From: Bacteriovoracaceae bacterium | GTDB lineage: Bacteria; Bdellovibrionota; Bacteriovoracia; Bacteriovoracales; Bacteriovoracaceae | Assembly (NCBI GenBank): GCA_023151145.1 | Contig: JAKLJM010000054.1 | Span: 1 to 9,970 of the forward strand | Direction of reading: 5' to 3' | DNA length: 9,970 bases | Shown: positions 1-6,695 of the stretch, one piece after another | Layout of the letters: every line of letters begins with the position of its first letter | Numbering within the stretch: position 1 is the first letter of the stretch | Position numbers and translations under genes: made by a program | Notes under the pieces: generated by a model | The model's database searches: none | The model's input: the letters and a program-made list of their open reading frames with translations, nothing else | What the model was told of the DNA's origin: nothing

Positions 1-2
1 AT

Positions 3-581
3 TTATTTTCGAATATTGGAATTTCATCAATTTTTGATGAAGTAAAGGCAGAATATAATTTTCAACAGGCACTCATTGATCTTTCTATTACAGAACATGA
101 TATTTATTCTTGGTTAGATGATAACTCAGAAAGACGAAATATTATTGCACATACCTTTAGTGGTATTGATGACATTTTAGATGAAACAATACTTCTAACG
201 CGCCTTGATTCTCTCAAAGCACTTTGCGAGGGAATTAGTCAGGTTTTAATTGGGCGATGTTTGAAAAAAGTCTTAGTTAAAGATGAAATGAAGATACTGA
301 AAGTTCATGATGTTATTAATTGCAATATTCTCTGTTGTGAATTGTCGATTCCAAAAATTCAGCTTGGAGATTTCTTGTTGAGTGAAAATGGAGCAGGTGA
401 GTATAGATGCAGTGAGATTGTTGAAATAAGAGTTTATGATACTTCGGTTAATCATGTGGTTAAAGCATGCCCTACAGAGGTTCTTGATATCGCTGTTAGA
501 TGTTCTCACAAAATTAAAAAAACAAATAATTTTTACATTATTAGTTCTTCTTTATTATCAAATGAAATAAAAAAAGAATAA
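3..581 (+). CDS. HEPN-domain protein, 3' end only (5' end outside window)
   Basis: The frame is open from the first bases, so this is the C-terminal 192 residues of a longer protein; the TTG at 261 is an internal codon and not the start. Codons at 135-152 read R-N-I-I-A-H inside ERRNIIAHTFSGI, which is the R-x4-H signature of HEPN ribonucleases and resembles the RRNxIAHG motif of the MAE_28990/MAE_18760-like HEPN group. Helical sequence surrounds the motif, as expected for the HEPN four-helix bundle. The last about 100 residues are different: beta-rich, with IQLGDFLLSEN and later KIKKTNNFYII, a pattern I read as a translation-factor domain-2-like barrel (inference). HEPN proteins are typically RNases of toxin-antitoxin or abortive-infection systems; the partner, if any, lies upstream. 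The HEPN call is fairly sure, the barrel call weak. Confidence 0.72.
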   Translation, partial: LFSNIGISSIFDEVKAEYNFQQALIDLSITEHDIYSWLDDNSERRNIIAHTFSGIDDILDETILLTRLDSLKALCEGISQVLIGRCLKKVLVKDEMKILKVHDVINCNILCCELSIPKIQLGDFLLSENGAGEYRCSEIVEIRVYDTSVNHVVKACPTEVLDIAVRCSHKIKKTNNFYIISSSLLSNEIKKE

Positions 582-675
582 TTCCGCCCATTCCGACTTT
601 TCCAATGAAACGCTATTAAATCAAGTGAAACAAAATGAAGAAGATAAAAAGAAAAGACTGAGTTTTCATTGGTAA
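571..675 (+). pseudogene. possible orphan C-terminal coding remnant
   Basis: Directly after the HEPN gene, and overlapping its stop in another frame, about 34 codons stay open to TAA at 673-675. The peptide contains FSNETLLNQVKQNEEDKKK and ends RLSFHW. Codon choice looks coding-like, but there is no start codon or ribosome site. It could be the tail of an older gene cut off by insertion of the HEPN gene or the element, or a chance open stretch. I do not recognise the family. Confidence 0.2.
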
Positions 676-760
676 ATATTCAAAAGCACAGATTGTTAAT
701 TTGCCCAAATGCAGATCGGGTAGTTCAGGCAAGCACTTATCCTCTTAATTTTATTAATAC

Positions 761-779
761 AAAAAGCATGAAAACATGC
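761..779 (-). terminator. candidate rho-independent terminator of the int operon
   Basis: Read on the minus strand, GCATG and CATGC (775-779 and 766-770) form a perfect 5-bp stem around a TTTT loop and run straight into TTTTT (765-761). It lies about 100 bp past the integrase stop, in the right orientation to end the ssb-helicase-xis-int transcript. The stem is short, so efficiency is uncertain. Confidence 0.42.
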
Positions 780-782
780 GAA

Positions 783-841
783 GTATACCAAAAGTATACC
801 AGAGGTATACCTACATTTGCCAGAGTTGCATTGGTATACCT
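783..841. repeat. GTATACC iterons next to integrase: candidate arm-type attachment sites
   Basis: GTATACC occurs at 783, 794 and 805, an exact 11-bp period, and again at 834. The last two copies are both GGTATACCT. GTATAC is itself palindromic. The array begins about 40 bp beyond the integrase stop codon, where tyrosine integrases of integrative elements often have their arm-type and accessory sites, and this integrase has an N-terminal arm-binding-like segment. Same-face spacing suggests cooperative protein binding. They could instead bind the excisionase. The crossover core was not found. Confidence 0.5.
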
Positions 842-877
842 CGGGTAAATACTAAAATAAATGCTGTGTTTTTACTA

Positions 878-2155
878 CTAGAGCTTAGATGTCTTTTTAG
901 TCTTAACGGTTGAGCTTTGAATCTTTTTTTGATGTAGATTCACTACATTTCCAGGATTCTCTCTACTTTTAAGATAACCGTTAAGTGAAAGATGATTAGC
1001 GATTTTAATGGAAACATCTTTTTGAAGATCACCAAGATTTTTAGAGTAATGATCTGCAAGTTTTAAATCTTTATGTCCCGTGATTGCAATTACAGCATCA
1101 AGTCCACCGCCAACCTTTCTTGCAAGAGTCGCCATTCCATGTCTTAAAATGTGAGTTCCAGAATAGGGAAGTTTCGCTTTTCTTTGAGCTTCTCGGTAAT
1201 TGACTTGAATCGTGCAATAGTTTAGTGGGCGAGCTTCAATGTGAAAAACAAAGTTACATCCTTCGATTTTATGAGCTTCCATTCGCTTTAAAATTTCATA
1301 GAGATCATCGGTCATGTAAACTGGTCTAGGAGTTTTGTTTTTAGGAAATGGATTTAAAGACTTAAAAACTTTATTACTCATGTCCCAATAGCAAGTTTCC
1401 ATGATGACGATTTCTCTTCTTTCAAAGTTTATTCTTGTCCATTGAAGTCCTGCGACTTCACCAACTCTACTAGCAGTTAGATATTGAAATAAAGCCAGAT
1501 CCCTGTATGGAGGTTTTAAATAATTGAAGAAATGAAAAGCGTCTTCAACACTGATAGCTCGCTCGGAAGTCTGTCTCACTCTGATAAAGCCCATTTTTTT
1601 GTGCTTTGTCTTTATTGGACAAGTCAGATGTAACGATTCTCTTTCAAATGTTTCACTTTGCTTGTACCAATTGAAAATTGTTACAAATAGATTTAGTTCA
1701 TTATCAAGATTGGATCTTTTGGCTCGTCCACGTTGATTCTGTTCATACTCATCACTTTTAAAATATGCTACATTGGTTTCTACCCAAGAGGAAATTACCG
1801 AAGGAGTAATTTCACCCATTGGTAAATGCTCCAATTGCTTTAATAAAATATATCTTCTGAGCCAAATCTCTTTGGTAGAGTCTGCAATCAACGGGAAATG
1901 CTTGTTCTGCATTTCAAGCCAAACCGTTAGGAGGGTAGAAGTTTTAATTATTAAGGGAGAATGCTCCTCCTCGGGAGCATCCTCAATTGAATTTAGGTCA
2001 TTAAAGTATTTGAACCAATTAGAAGCATCTCTTAAGGTATTAAATGTCTTTTTGTGAATAATACCGTTTATTTTTTTTCGTGCTTGGTATTTTCCTGTTA
2101 ATGGATTTTTATAAATACCTTGGTAGCCGTTCACTTTAATATAATTGATTGTCAT
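878..2155 (-). CDS. int: tyrosine recombinase / integrase
   Basis: A 425-residue site-specific tyrosine recombinase that would insert and, with an excisionase, remove the element. The catalytic set is complete by eye: R230 in TASRVGEVAGL, K274 before the TPRPVYM strand, H335 and R338 in GTHILRHGMATL, H361 in the TGHKDL box and nucleophile Y370 in ADHYSK. The N-terminal about 45 residues (GIYKNPLTGKYQARKKINGI then a TFNTLRDA helix) look like the arm-type or AP2-like DNA-binding domain of phage and island integrases, followed by a helical core-binding domain at about 70-170. A basic tail after 395 is extra. The ATG overlaps the upstream excisionase-like stop as TAATG, so the two are translationally coupled. 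It is the last gene of the minus-strand operon, and the GTATACC iterons lie just downstream. Target site unknown. Confidence 0.95.
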   Translation of the reverse strand: MTINYIKVNGYQGIYKNPLTGKYQARKKINGIIHKKTFNTLRDASNWFKYFNDLNSIEDAPEEEHSPLIIKTSTLLTVWLEMQNKHFPLIADSTKEIWLRRYILLKQLEHLPMGEITPSVISSWVETNVAYFKSDEYEQNQRGRAKRSNLDNELNLFVTIFNWYKQSETFERESLHLTCPIKTKHKKMGFIRVRQTSERAISVEDAFHFFNYLKPPYRDLALFQYLTASRVGEVAGLQWTRINFERREIVIMETCYWDMSNKVFKSLNPFPKNKTPRPVYMTDDLYEILKRMEAHKIEGCNFVFHIEARPLNYCTIQVNYREAQRKAKLPYSGTHILRHGMATLARKVGGGLDAVIAITGHKDLKLADHYSKNLGDLQKDVSIKIANHLSLNGYLKSRENPGNVVNLHQKKIQSSTVKTKKTSKL

Positions 2156-2394
2156 TAGCGTCCTCCTTCATCGATCCAATTAAGGATGTCATAAGGATTG
2201 AAAAACAATCGAGAGCCACGCTTTGAAAAGGGGATTAACCCTTTTGAAGTTCTGTTGTAAATGCTTCCAACTTTTAAACCAGTAAAAGTAGAAACATCTT
2301 TTATCGACCATATTTTTTTGTTAAAGAGCTGTTCGTGATCTTCATATATTTCCTTGCCTGAATTGTCAGGTATATTATTTCTTAAAACATTCAT
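2155..2394 (-). CDS. MerR/HTH_17-type DNA-binding protein, likely excisionase
   Basis: A 79-residue protein with a winged-helix HTH of the excisionase/AlpA type: WSIKDVSTFTGLKVGSIYN forms the helix-turn-helix and the RGSRLFFNPYDILNWI segment the wing and closing helix, matching the usual pattern of these small proteins. The family either directs excision by bending att DNA or activates integrase genes. The first about 27 residues are a non-conserved leader. The start is supported by AGGAG five bases upstream of the ATG; the gene follows the helicase stop by 16 nt and its stop overlaps the integrase start by one base. Placement directly before int favours an excisionase role (inference); the same fold could be a transcription regulator. 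Confidence 0.8.
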   Translation of the reverse strand: MNVLRNNIPDNSGKEIYEDHEQLFNKKIWSIKDVSTFTGLKVGSIYNRTSKGLIPFSKRGSRLFFNPYDILNWIDEGGR

Positions 2395-2410
2395 ATTTTC
2401 TCCTAAGGTT

Positions 2411-3901
2411 TTAATTATTGTGCACTTCAGTTTCTGTGCACGTATTTAATTGCATTAATGGTATTGATGAATGTGTTGGTAGTGATGATTTTATTGATTC
2501 TGCTGTGTTTTCTGTGGTGATTAGTGCTATTTCATTAATGGTTTCCTCTTTTAATGCTATGTTAGTATAAGGATGAGATCTTAATGGTTTTCCATCTAGA
2601 GATTCTCCATATTTTATAGCATTTGAGTGCCTTGTTACTTTTGGGAAAGCTTTTTTGATGTTTTTGTTAAATACTGATTCTTCTTGTGGTTTTATTCCAT
2701 ACTTAATGCAATGATTCTTATAAATATCATAAATTTTTGTACCAAAGATTACATTGCCTGGCCTATATTCAAAATAATCTTTTAGGAATCGAATCGATGG
2801 GTTAATTAATTCATAAAGATTTTCGGCATCATTTTTCATTTCCTCTGTTTCTGAAAATTTCCATTTGTTTCTAATCAGTCGTTCTAAACCTCTAATGGCC
2901 CAGTTTCTAATTCCAGTAAGTTCATCTTGCCAGTATTCACTTTGTAGAAAATTAGAATTCTGATTTTCTTCCTTGATTTGTTTTTTGAACCTTAAAATAA
3001 GAAGTCGACGCTTTAATCCATTAGAATCATCCAGGAAATTTAGATCAAAGTTTGTTAGTATTACCAGTCTTGCAGTAACACTTGCTTCAAATGGGTCTTG
3101 AAATTTGGATTCGATTTGAAATTTACCACCGACTGCCCATCTTTTTATTATAGAAGATACAATATGACCTTTTTCGTCAATTTCATCTACAAGGTTAAGC
3201 AATTTATCGTAGGCATTTGCCAATTGAAATCTTCCGTTTGGTAGAAATCCACTTAGCGCGACAGAGGAGACATTTTGTTCACCGAGCATTAACGAAATAA
3301 CAAAAAACAGCAATGATTTTCCCTCCCCACCTTCTCCCTGGCAAATGAGCAGTTTGTGAGTTCGTGTTGTTGGTAGCATTAAATAGCCCACAAATTCTTG
3401 CAAGAAATAGATCTGAGAAGGAGTTAAAATCTCATTTAAAAGCTTAATGAATTTTTTACATCCTTTCTTGCTAGCGAAGTTATAGTTTAGATTAAATTCT
3501 GAAAAGAAACTTTGAGTGTGCTGATGCTCTGAAGTAATCAGATGGTCACCTCTGATTTCAAAGTGAACAATTTTATTGTTAAATGCTATGGGATAGGTTT
3601 GTACAGGAAGAGTCCTGTCTAGATATGAATTCGGATTGACATTTTCCAGGGATAAAATATTTTCCATTAAGAATAATAATGAATTGGCATCTTCCTTTTT
3701 GAACTCAGGTATAAAGTCATTATTAATTTTTGAAAGCTTTGTTACTTGGGAAATCAAGGTGGATTTTTTTATTTTTGCATAAGACTTACCTCCATAGATA
3801 TAAAATTTTCCATTGTAAGACACCAGAGAAGGTGTCCCATCATGGTTTCTATATTTAAAATGATCTAAGAAAATATCAATGTTTGAAAAATTCACGGACA
3901 T
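2411..3901 (-). CDS. superfamily 3 (D5/P4-type) replicative helicase
   Basis: A 496-residue SF3 AAA+ helicase like the C-terminal half of phage P4 alpha and plasmid primase-helicases. Walker A is GEGGEGKS (189-196), Walker B is LLNLVDE (234-240), sensor-1 asparagine is N284 in VILTNFD, and the arginine-finger region is GLKRRLLILRF (295-305). Residues 25-60 and the stretch before Walker A (QEFVGYLMLPTTRTHKLLI) fit the D5_N helicase-associated region. A winged-helix-like C-terminal domain spans about 372-427 (YDIYKNHCIKYGIKP). No archaeo-eukaryotic or TOPRIM primase motif is visible, so it is probably a helicase without its own priming activity, unwinding the element's origin. The start codon is preceded by GGAG, and the gene lies 2 nt after ssb, so the two are coupled. 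The last about 45 residues are polar and probably unstructured. Confidence 0.93.
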   Translation of the reverse strand: MSVNFSNIDIFLDHFKYRNHDGTPSLVSYNGKFYIYGGKSYAKIKKSTLISQVTKLSKINNDFIPEFKKEDANSLLFLMENILSLENVNPNSYLDRTLPVQTYPIAFNNKIVHFEIRGDHLITSEHQHTQSFFSEFNLNYNFASKKGCKKFIKLLNEILTPSQIYFLQEFVGYLMLPTTRTHKLLICQGEGGEGKSLLFFVISLMLGEQNVSSVALSGFLPNGRFQLANAYDKLLNLVDEIDEKGHIVSSIIKRWAVGGKFQIESKFQDPFEASVTARLVILTNFDLNFLDDSNGLKRRLLILRFKKQIKEENQNSNFLQSEYWQDELTGIRNWAIRGLERLIRNKWKFSETEEMKNDAENLYELINPSIRFLKDYFEYRPGNVIFGTKIYDIYKNHCIKYGIKPQEESVFNKNIKKAFPKVTRHSNAIKYGESLDGKPLRSHPYTNIALKEETINEIALITTENTAESIKSSLPTHSSIPLMQLNTCTETEVHNN

Positions 3902-3903
3902 AC

Positions 3904-4242
3904 TTACTCCACTGGTTTTTCTATAGATTGAACTTTCAAAAAATGCTTTCTTTTTTCTTTGTTCTCAGCTTTTGAGTGATAAGTTTTTTCATGAAGCTCT
4001 CCCTTTAATAGAACGTGATCTCCTTTGTTTAAATTAATTTGTAACGTGCTTACAGATTTTAACCAGTAGTCCCAATCAATAAAGGTAGTCTTAGATCTAG
4101 GTTGCATGTTCTCATCGAAATAAATTCGATTAATAGCTATTGAACTGCTCAGACAAATGTTACCACTTTGTTCATGAACAAAGCGTGTAACTTCTTTTGT
4201 TATAACACCCGTGATTTCAATTTTGGCATAATGGTTTTTCAT
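3904..4242 (-). CDS. ssb: single-stranded DNA-binding protein (OB fold), tail-less
   Basis: A 112-residue OB-fold protein with the SSB layout: ITGVITKEVTRF at the N-terminus, the SSIAINRIYFD strand, the TTFIDWDYWLKS segment that matches the hallmark FI-x-x-x-W-x-K region, then NLNKGDHVLLKGELHEKTY. It coats single-stranded DNA during replication of the element. It ends at EKPVE, almost directly after the fold, so the flexible linker and acidic DDIPF-type tip that host SSBs use to recruit partners are missing. That suggests it serves element replication rather than host repair (inference). AAAGGAGA lies six bases before the ATG. It is the first gene of the minus-strand operon, immediately ahead of the helicase. 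Confidence 0.87.
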   Translation of the reverse strand: MKNHYAKIEITGVITKEVTRFVHEQSGNICLSSSIAINRIYFDENMQPRSKTTFIDWDYWLKSVSTLQINLNKGDHVLLKGELHEKTYHSKAENKEKRKHFLKVQSIEKPVE

Positions 4243-4274
4243 TTTGTTCTCCTTTTATATGTCAACTTAATTGT

Positions 4275-4288
4275 TGATCATGATCATA
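4275..4288 (-). promoter_or_regulatory. candidate ssb-operon -10 with overlapping palindrome
   Basis: On the minus strand TATGAT (4288-4283) fits a sigma70 -10 box and would start transcription about 30 nt before the ssb ATG, leaving its ribosome site intact. It overlaps the 12-bp perfect palindrome TGATCATGATCA (4275-4286), a plausible repressor operator. No good -35 box is seen 16-18 bp upstream, so an activator may be needed or the call may be wrong. Confidence 0.3.
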
Positions 4289-4560
4289 GGAGCGGAAAAA
4301 TAGTGGTGTTTTGGAAAAATGAAAAGTTAAAAATAAAAAAAAAGATATAAAATTTACAATGGGTATATTCAGAATAACTGAATTTTAATAGCATCATTTA
4401 TATCCGCTTTCGCTTCGCTCAAGCTTTAAAATTGTCTATCGCCAATTATTATTCCTGATTTGATTTTTTTGCAATTTAATAAAGAATTACCAATTAATAA
4501 ATGATTCCAAGTTTAATTAAGCATATTAATATCTGGAAGAATGTAAAAATTACAAATCTG

Positions 4561-4589
4561 TTGACGCTTTAAAAACAAAAAAAATTAAT
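4561..4589 (+). promoter_or_regulatory. candidate sigma70 promoter for the structured leader and 432-residue gene
   Basis: TTGACG (4561-4566, five of six consensus bases) is followed after 17 bp by ATTAAT (4584-4589, four of six). Transcription would start near 4596, only a few bases before the first base of the long leader hairpin, so promoter and RNA structure fit one another. Confidence 0.5.
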
Positions 4590-4602
4590 TTTTTATTGGT
4601 AA

Positions 4603-4679
4603 TCCTAGTGAAGATCCCAGAAGGTTCCGAATGATTGTAGCTCATTCGAGGCCACGGGGTCTGAAAAACAACTAGGAGG
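4603..4679 (+). ncRNA. structured 5' leader hiding the Shine-Dalgarno (cis-regulatory RNA candidate)
   Basis: Nested complementary segments fold this leader into one long interrupted hairpin. Closing stem P1 pairs TCCTAGT (4603-4609) with ACTAGGA (4671-4677), seven perfect pairs that include four bases of the AGGAGG ribosome site (4674-4679). P2 pairs AGATCCC (4612-4618) with GGGGTCT (4656-4662), seven pairs with one G-U. GGTT (4623-4626) can pair with GGCC (4650-4653), with two wobble pairs, and P3 pairs CGAATGA (4628-4634) with TCATTCG (4642-4648) around a TTGTAGC loop. The stretch is much richer in G+C than its flanks. It would keep translation of the next gene off until opened by a ligand, protein, temperature or another RNA. 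I do not recognise it as a known riboswitch class. Confidence 0.55.
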
Positions 4680-4685
4680 ATTTCT

Positions 4686-5984
4686 ATGAGTCTCTTGAAA
4701 AACGTTTCTGTTCGTTACGATGATGATTTTGATTCTAATGGTTACGATGAAGATCTTTTTGAAGATCCAGAGCTATTTTCACTACTGGAGCAGATTTTAA
4801 GTGAAGTGTTTCAAGTAGAAGATGAAGAATCGACAGAAGCACTTTGCGGAAATGCGATTTATTTTCTCGAAGATGAGCAATCAATTAGACGGATTGAAAA
4901 ATCAGAGCAGAATAAATTGGATGAAGGTTCTAGTAACGTTGAAGATCTCGACAATCTTCTAATTGAAGCCACAGATTATTTTAAAAATCCCAATTATTCA
5001 CACACTACTGAAGATGATCAAGGGACAGATTATCTCACATGCTTTATCCAACTTTATTCAGGGGTAACTTTTAACGGCAATGGAGAAATGATTTCAAAAT
5101 GGAAATCTATAGACCATAAAGTCCAAATTGAACTCAGAGAGTTACTTCTACCAGAGCTTTTAATTAACAAAATAGAGCAAAGTGGAATTAAGTGGACTGA
5201 ACTCGTGCGAGTAATGATTTATGGGCCAGGATTAGAAAAACTGGTTGGAAGTAGATTTTATGAAGTAGATGAATCTAAAGAACTAGTTCTGTTATCAGAT
5301 GAATTCCCGAATATCTTATTAGCAATTCCAAATTTTGAAAACGCTTTGGATTCTGAGGAATCAATTTTTGATTTTACTGAAAGGGAGATCAATGAAGGAA
5401 TCCCTTTTGGAATTATTCCAGATTTCGGTAGAGTCACCCTTGGTCATTGGGAGTGGACTCATATCCGCTTACAAGAAATACAGGAGGAAGAAATGGAAGA
5501 GAGAGCTTTGAAAACAATTGAAAAAGAAGAAAGGTTCCGGGTACAGGAGATGAATGATTTCATCAATAAGTACAAGGATGCAAAAGATTTTATCAAAGGA
5601 CTCAATAATAAAGTCATAGATCCAGTTGAGGTATACTCGTTAAGTCTGGAAAAGCTTAACAATATTTTATTTGTCACAGAAAAACTAAATTTCCGGCTCA
5701 GTGAAAGTTCCCATTACTACCAGATCAAAGCACTTTATACAAAAAGTAAGGTTTCCCACATCTCGACACAGGCGACACAGGCACTTTCAATAATTGAAAA
5801 AATAAATAAAGGTGATCATGTTGATTTTCATTTAATTTCCATGGCTACCATGGAGGATATTTTTGCAATCCTCTGGAGTGGTACAGGTATTAAAATTCAT
5901 TCATCCAAGAAAGAACATTATTTTACTCTTAAAGATTCATTACTCCGTATGCGAGCCAACAAAGCTCGCGATTCCAAGAAATAA
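4686..5984 (+). CDS. hypothetical protein, 432 residues, acidic N-terminus
   Basis: Family not recognised. The start ATG is well placed six bases after AGGAGG. No signal peptide, membrane span or nucleotide-binding motif is visible, so a soluble cytoplasmic protein is likely. Residues 11-50 are strongly acidic (YDDDFDSNGYDEDLFED and onward). The middle, 115-260, looks globular and mixed, with YGPGLEKLVGSRFYEVD and IPFGIIPDFGRVTLGHWEW as its most distinctive parts. Residues 261-300 are highly charged and heptad-like (EIQEEEMEERALKTIEKEE), a probable coiled coil. The rest is helical and ends in a basic tail (RMRANKARDSKK). It lies alone between the structured leader and the TAAC-hairpin cluster, divergent from the replication operon. 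That position suggests an element-specific replication, partition or control role, but this is inference only. Confidence 0.85.
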   Translation: MSLLKNVSVRYDDDFDSNGYDEDLFEDPELFSLLEQILSEVFQVEDEESTEALCGNAIYFLEDEQSIRRIEKSEQNKLDEGSSNVEDLDNLLIEATDYFKNPNYSHTTEDDQGTDYLTCFIQLYSGVTFNGNGEMISKWKSIDHKVQIELRELLLPELLINKIEQSGIKWTELVRVMIYGPGLEKLVGSRFYEVDESKELVLLSDEFPNILLAIPNFENALDSEESIFDFTEREINEGIPFGIIPDFGRVTLGHWEWTHIRLQEIQEEEMEERALKTIEKEERFRVQEMNDFINKYKDAKDFIKGLNNKVIDPVEVYSLSLEKLNNILFVTEKLNFRLSESSHYYQIKALYTKSKVSHISTQATQALSIIEKINKGDHVDFHLISMATMEDIFAILWSGTGIKIHSSKKEHYFTLKDSLLRMRANKARDSKK

Positions 5985-6070
5985 ACTTCCGCTAACGCTT
6001 CAGTTTTTAACCTAACGGTTTAAATGGCTAACGCCATTTTCGGGGATGAGTCGCCTAACGGCTCATCTCC
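5983..6070 (+). repeat. cluster of four TAAC-loop hairpins before the serine recombinase
   Basis: Four short inverted repeats share the loop TAAC. (1) 5983-6006: AAACT and AGTTT arms with an inner GC-TAAC-GC, followed by Ts, terminator-like. (2) 6009-6020: AACC-TAAC-GGTT. (3) 6022-6039: AAATGGC-TAAC-GCCATTT, seven perfect pairs followed by T and CG. (4) 6042-6070: GCC-TAAC-GGC inside GATGA and TCATC with a bulge. A related TCACC-TCTAAC-GGTGA lies at 6761-6776, on the other side of the recombinase gene. They may end transcription of the 432-residue gene, or be binding or recombination sites for the recombinase. Confidence 0.5.
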
Positions 6071-6092
6071 TTTATTAACTTAAAGGAGATTT

Positions 6093-6695
6093 ATGAAAGT
6101 TGCCATCTATACAAGAACCAGTACAGATCGACAGCAATCAGGATTGGAAGCTCAAAAAAGAGCCTTGGAGGAATTCTGTAAAGCTCGTGGCATTACAGAG
6201 TATTTAGTTTTCGAAGATTTTGGAGTCTCAGGTACAAAAAATTCTCGACCTGAACTTGATCGACTAATGGTTAATGTTAGGAATGGAAGTGTTAATACAG
6301 TGATTGTTTACTCGTTCAGTAGATTTGCCAGGAGTACTAAATTCCTCTTGGATACATTAGAAGAATTTGGAAAATTAAAAGTTAATTTTATAAGCCTATC
6401 GGAAAATGTCGACCTATCAACCGCTATTGGGAAAGCGATGTTTACGATTATCTCTGCCATTGCAACACTTGAAAGAGATCTAATTTCTGAAAGGGTGAGA
6501 AATGGACTTGTGAACGCAAGAGCAAAAGGAAAGAAGATTGGTAGACCAGTAAAGGTCAATCAAGAGTTAATAGTAACTCTTAAGAGTGAAGGATACACCT
6601 ACAGACAAATTGGAAAAATGCTTGGAGTTGGGCAAGGATCAATAACAAAGGCATTAAAGAAATTTGCACAAAAAGGCACGCCCTCTGGGGATTAG
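6093..6695 (+). CDS. small serine recombinase (resolvase/invertase family)
   Basis: A 200-residue serine recombinase of resolvase/invertase length. The catalytic N-terminus reads VAIYTRTSTDRQ, giving R8 and the nucleophile S10; FGVSGTKNSRPELDRLM (43-59) and SFSRFARS (74-81) match the family's conserved active-site segments, and AIATLERDLISERVRNGL (122-139) is the long dimer helix E. After KIGRP (148-152) comes a Hin-like helix-turn-helix, YTYRQIGKMLGVGQGSITKAL. Such enzymes resolve dimers or cointegrates, or invert DNA, at sites next to their own gene. AAAGGAG lies five bases before the ATG. The gene sits between hairpin clusters that could be its sites. Its stop codon lies inside a GC-rich stem-loop. 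Recombinase call sure; resolution versus inversion cannot be told. Confidence 0.93.
   Translation: MKVAIYTRTSTDRQQSGLEAQKRALEEFCKARGITEYLVFEDFGVSGTKNSRPELDRLMVNVRNGSVNTVIVYSFSRFARSTKFLLDTLEEFGKLKVNFISLSENVDLSTAIGKAMFTIISAIATLERDLISERVRNGLVNARAKGKKIGRPVKVNQELIVTLKSEGYTYRQIGKMLGVGQGSITKALKKFAQKGTPSGD

Larger units (their letters stand above)
4243..4685. other. divergent intergenic region, AT-rich, possible replication origin
   Basis: 443 bp without a convincing gene, between ssb (leftward) and the 432-residue gene (rightward). From about 4310 to 4600 it is strongly AT-rich, with many TTAATTAA and AATTAAT-like words and a 10-bp palindrome ATATTAATAT (about 4527). A perfect 6-bp dyad ATTCAG-N5-CTGAAT lies at 4367-4383. 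A short pyrimidine-biased stretch of CGCTT repeats sits at about 4407-4420. Position beside ssb and the helicase makes this the most likely home of the element's origin and main control switch, but no clear iterons are present, so the origin call is inference. Confidence 0.35.

Noticed and set aside
261..263. TTG start giving a 106-residue stand-alone protein
   Set aside because: The frame is open upstream to the window edge and carries the HEPN motif, so this is an internal codon.
676..780. tRNA gene or tRNA 3' end as integration target
   Set aside because: No T-arm GGTTCRANTCC or acceptor pairing could be found in the left boundary region.
783..841. CRISPR-like array from the GTATACC repeats
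   Set aside because: Units are only 7 bp with 4-bp spacers, far too short; a protein-binding iteron array fits better.
4260..4265. Minus-strand TTGACA just upstream of ssb as a -35 box
   Set aside because: It is only about 18 nt from the start codon, so the -10 would fall at the ATG itself and leave no ribosome site.
5991..6062. TAAC hairpins as integron attC sites (GCCTAAC resembles an attC core half)
   Set aside because: No matching L boxes, no extended imperfect 60-140 bp palindrome and no integron-type integrase insertion is visible.
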